DNA of 7,730 nt from Ardenticatenia bacterium (lineage in GTDB: Bacteria > Chloroflexota > Anaerolineae > Aggregatilineales > Ch27), in the NCBI GenBank assembly GCA_026983935.1, contig JALSTC010000623.1:1-7730 (forward strand), given 5' to 3'. Shown here one piece after another: positions 5,495 through 7,730 of this stretch (position 1 is its first letter; each line of letters opens with the position of its first letter). The position numbers and the translations under genes were made by a program. Under the pieces are notes generated by a model. It did not search any database. It was not told where the DNA came from and saw only the letters and a program-made list of their open reading frames with translations.

Positions 5495-7730
5495 ATGCAG
5501 GATAAAATCATCGTTCGTGGTGCACGCGAACACAACCTCAAGAACATAGACGTGGATATTCCGCGTGACAAGCTCGTGGTGATTACCGGGCTGTCGGGGT
5601 CGGGGAAGTCCTCTCTGGCTTTCGATACGATCTTCGCGGAAGGCCAGCGGCGTTATGTGGAGAGCCTCAGCGCTTATGCCCGCCAGTTCCTCGGCCAGAT
5701 GGAAAAGCCGGATGTGGATCAGATCGAGGGCCTGAGTCCGGCGGTATCCATTGATCAGAAGGGCGTCAGTGCCAACCCACGCTCGACCGTCGGCACGGTG
5801 ACGGAGATTTATGACTACCTGCGTTTGCTTTACGCACGAATCGGCGTACCGCACTGTCCGGTCTGCGGTGAAGAAGTGGCTGCCCAGAGTGCCGAGCAGA
5901 TCGTGGATGCCGTGCTGGCCATGCCTGCCGGGCGGCGCATTCAGATTCTGGCCCCGGTGATCAAGGATCGCAAGGGGCGGCATGAGCGCATCTTTGAGGA
6001 TGTGCGCAAGGCCGGCTTTGTGCGTGTCCGCGTCAACGGCGAAATCCGCGACGTGAATGAGGACATTGAGCTTGATCGTTATAAGAACCACACGATCGAG
6101 ATTGTGGTGGATCGTCTGGTGACACAGCAGTTCGAGGATCCGGAGGGTGAAGATGCCCGCGCTGCTGTCAGCCGTCTGACCGACTCCATTGAAACGGCGC
6201 TCCGGCATGGGGGTGGGGTGGTCATTATCAACGACGTGACCGACCGCGAGAACCCCACCGATACGCTTTACAGTGAGCATCTATCCTGTGTGCACGGGCA
6301 CGGCAGCCTGCCGGAGATCGAGCCGCGCACCTTCAGTTTTAACAGCCCGCATGGGGCCTGCCCGGAGTGCCAGGGGCTGGGCGTGCGCATGGAGTTTGAT
6401 CCCGATCTGATCGTGCCCAACCCCGACCTATCTCTGGAAGAAGGGGCGATCCAGGCTCCGGGTTGGAACAGCACCGACAGCTACACGGTTCGCTGGATGC
6501 TGGAGGCGTTGGCCGCCCTGGGGGTGCCTGCCGACCGTCCCTGGCGAGAACTGACGCCCCAGCAGCGGTCACTGGTGATGTATGGAGAGAAGGGCCGCCG
6601 CATTCCGCGGACGTTCACCAACGCGCAGGGCTATGAACGGCGCTACTGGGGAAAATGGGAGGGCGTTGCCAGCACCCTGCAGCGCCGCTATGAGGAGACT
6701 TCCTCCGATTACATGCGGGGCCAGTACGAAGCGCTTATGTCCGGCGTGGTCTGCCCGAAGTGCGGCGGCAGACGGCTGCGCCCGGAGGCGCTCGCCGTGA
6801 CTGTGGACGGCATCTCTATCATGGACGTCACTGAGATGACGATCAAGCAGTTGCTGCCCTGGGTGAAGGCCCTGCGCGGTACAAATGGCGAGCCGCCCCG
6901 ACTTTCCGAACGTGACCTGCAGATCGCGCACCAGATTCTCAAGGAGATTGAGGCGCGTGTGGGCTTTCTGGTGGATGTTGGCCTGGATTACCTCACGCTG
7001 TCCAGAGCTTCGGGTACGCTCAGTGGCGGTGAGGCACAGCGCATCCGTCTGGCCACACAGATCGGCAGCCAGCTAACCGGCGTGCTCTACGTGTTGGATG
7101 AGCCGACTATCGGCCTGCATCAGCGCGACAATGCCCGCCTGATCCGCACGCTGGAGGGAATGCGCGATCTGGGCAACACGCTGCTGGTTGTGGAGCATGA
7201 TGAGGAGACTATCCGCAGCGCGGATTGGGTGATCGATCTGGGGCCGGGCGCAGGGGAACACGGTGGTGAGATTGTGGCGCAGGGCACGGTCGAGGACATC
7301 ATCCGCGATCCCGACAGCCTGACCGGAGCCTATCTCTCCGGACGTGAACGGATACCGCTGCCGGAAAAGCGTCGGGCTGGCAACGGCAAATGGATTGAAA
7401 TTCACGGGGCGCGGGAGCACAACCTCAAGAATATTGATGTGCGTATTCCGCTGGGGCGTCTGGTCTGTGTGACCGGCGTCAGTGGCAGTGGTAAGAGCAC
7501 GCTGGTGGTGGAGATTCTGTATAAACGGCTGGCGCAGATATTACATGGCAGCCGCAACCGCCCCGGCGAGCATGACAGCATCGAGGGGCTGGAGCACATT
7601 GACAAGGTGATCAATATTGACCAGAGTCCCATCGGGCGCACACCGCGCAGCAACCCCGGCACATACACCAAAATGTTCGATGCTATCCGTGCGCTGTTTG
7701 CTGAACTCCCGGAGAGCAAGGTGCGGGGCT
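5495..7730 (+). CDS. uvrA: UvrABC system protein A (excinuclease ATPase), C-terminus cut by window edge
   Basis: UvrA is the cytoplasmic dimeric ATPase that finds DNA damage and loads UvrB in nucleotide excision repair. About 745 residues of the usual 940-960 are present. ATG 5495 follows AGGCGG and begins with the classic REHNLKNIDVDIPRDKL. Visible in order are Walker A1 GLSGSGKSS (K38), CPVC (C121-C124), the zinc/UvrB-binding region FSFNSPHGACPECQGLG with C289 and C292, CPKCGGRRLRPEAL (C420, C423), signature LSGGEAQRIRLA (from residue 509), Walker B LYVLDEPTIGLHQRDN (D535, E536) and Walker A2 GVSGSGKST (K667). The sequence then continues through NIDQSPIGRTPRSNPGTYTK. The second signature and the C-terminal zinc finger lie beyond the edge. 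One oddity is that the first half of the N-terminal zinc motif reads C265-VHGH rather than C-x2-C. The frame is intact and the identity secure. Expression is probably damage-inducible, given the operator-like dyad at the promoter. Confidence 0.98.
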   Translation, partial: MQDKIIVRGAREHNLKNIDVDIPRDKLVVITGLSGSGKSSLAFDTIFAEGQRRYVESLSAYARQFLGQMEKPDVDQIEGLSPAVSIDQKGVSANPRSTVGTVTEIYDYLRLLYARIGVPHCPVCGEEVAAQSAEQIVDAVLAMPAGRRIQILAPVIKDRKGRHERIFEDVRKAGFVRVRVNGEIRDVNEDIELDRYKNHTIEIVVDRLVTQQFEDPEGEDARAAVSRLTDSIETALRHGGGVVIINDVTDRENPTDTLYSEHLSCVHGHGSLPEIEPRTFSFNSPHGACPECQGLGVRMEFDPDLIVPNPDLSLEEGAIQAPGWNSTDSYTVRWMLEALAALGVPADRPWRELTPQQRSLVMYGEKGRRIPRTFTNAQGYERRYWGKWEGVASTLQRRYEETSSDYMRGQYEALMSGVVCPKCGGRRLRPEALAVTVDGISIMDVTEMTIKQLLPWVKALRGTNGEPPRLSERDLQIAHQILKEIEARVGFLVDVGLDYLTLSRASGTLSGGEAQRIRLATQIGSQLTGVLYVLDEPTIGLHQRDNARLIRTLEGMRDLGNTLLVVEHDEETIRSADWVIDLGPGAGEHGGEIVAQGTVEDIIRDPDSLTGAYLSGRERIPLPEKRRAGNGKWIEIHGAREHNLKNIDVRIPLGRLVCVTGVSGSGKSTLVVEILYKRLAQILHGSRNRPGEHDSIEGLEHIDKVINIDQSPIGRTPRSNPGTYTKMFDAIRALFAELPESKVRG

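Noticed and set aside
5312..6280. 322-residue open frame on the minus strand
   Set aside because: It lies antisense to uvrA, whose motifs are unmistakable over the same bases. Its translation shows no family resemblance, and long antisense frames are expected in GC-rich coding DNA.
1..7730. CRISPR array, tRNA, rRNA, toxin-antitoxin or defence genes
   Set aside because: No regularly spaced repeats, no cloverleaf or rRNA-like stretch and no recognisable defence-family motifs were found on either strand.

Overview
The window reads as GC-rich bacterial chromosome. The best guess is an Anaerolineae-like member of the Chloroflexota. That rests on the secreted protein with a signal peptide, an SH3-type repeat, a FecR-like segment and pre-peptidase-C-like segments, an architecture common in that group. 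It is an inference from protein style; there is no rRNA or other firm marker.

Layout. The left half (1-3113) is on the minus strand. Read in the direction of transcription it holds a histidine-phosphatase-superfamily protein (2520-3113), a multidomain secreted SH3 protein with its own promoter (672-2405), and an ABC-2-type permease-like membrane protein that overlaps the end of the SH3 gene and runs off the left edge (1-706). A 312-base divergent intergenic region (3114-3425) follows. It contains promoter-like elements on both strands and a GC-rich hairpin resembling the right end (omega-RNA 3' scaffold) of an IS200/IS605-family element, with no transposase gene nearby. The right half is on the plus strand. 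It holds a closely spaced pair of genes of unknown function, a two-membrane-segment protein with a polybasic tail (3426-4364) and a soluble all-helical protein (4371-5294). After these comes uvrA, truncated by the right edge (5495-7730).

How the parts work together. UvrA is the damage-recognition ATPase of nucleotide excision repair. Its promoter carries a 22-bp dyad over the predicted transcription start whose core resembles a Gram-positive LexA (SOS) box with one mismatch, so damage-inducible control is plausible. The SH3 protein and the permease are probably co-transcribed and translationally coupled. The membrane protein/helical protein pair is probably one operon. No functional link between the three blocks can be shown from sequence alone.

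Most of the window is ordinary. The items most worth a second look are the solo IS605-like end, the uvrA operator and the uncharacterised two-gene unit. No CRISPR array, tRNA, rRNA or defence system was recognised.
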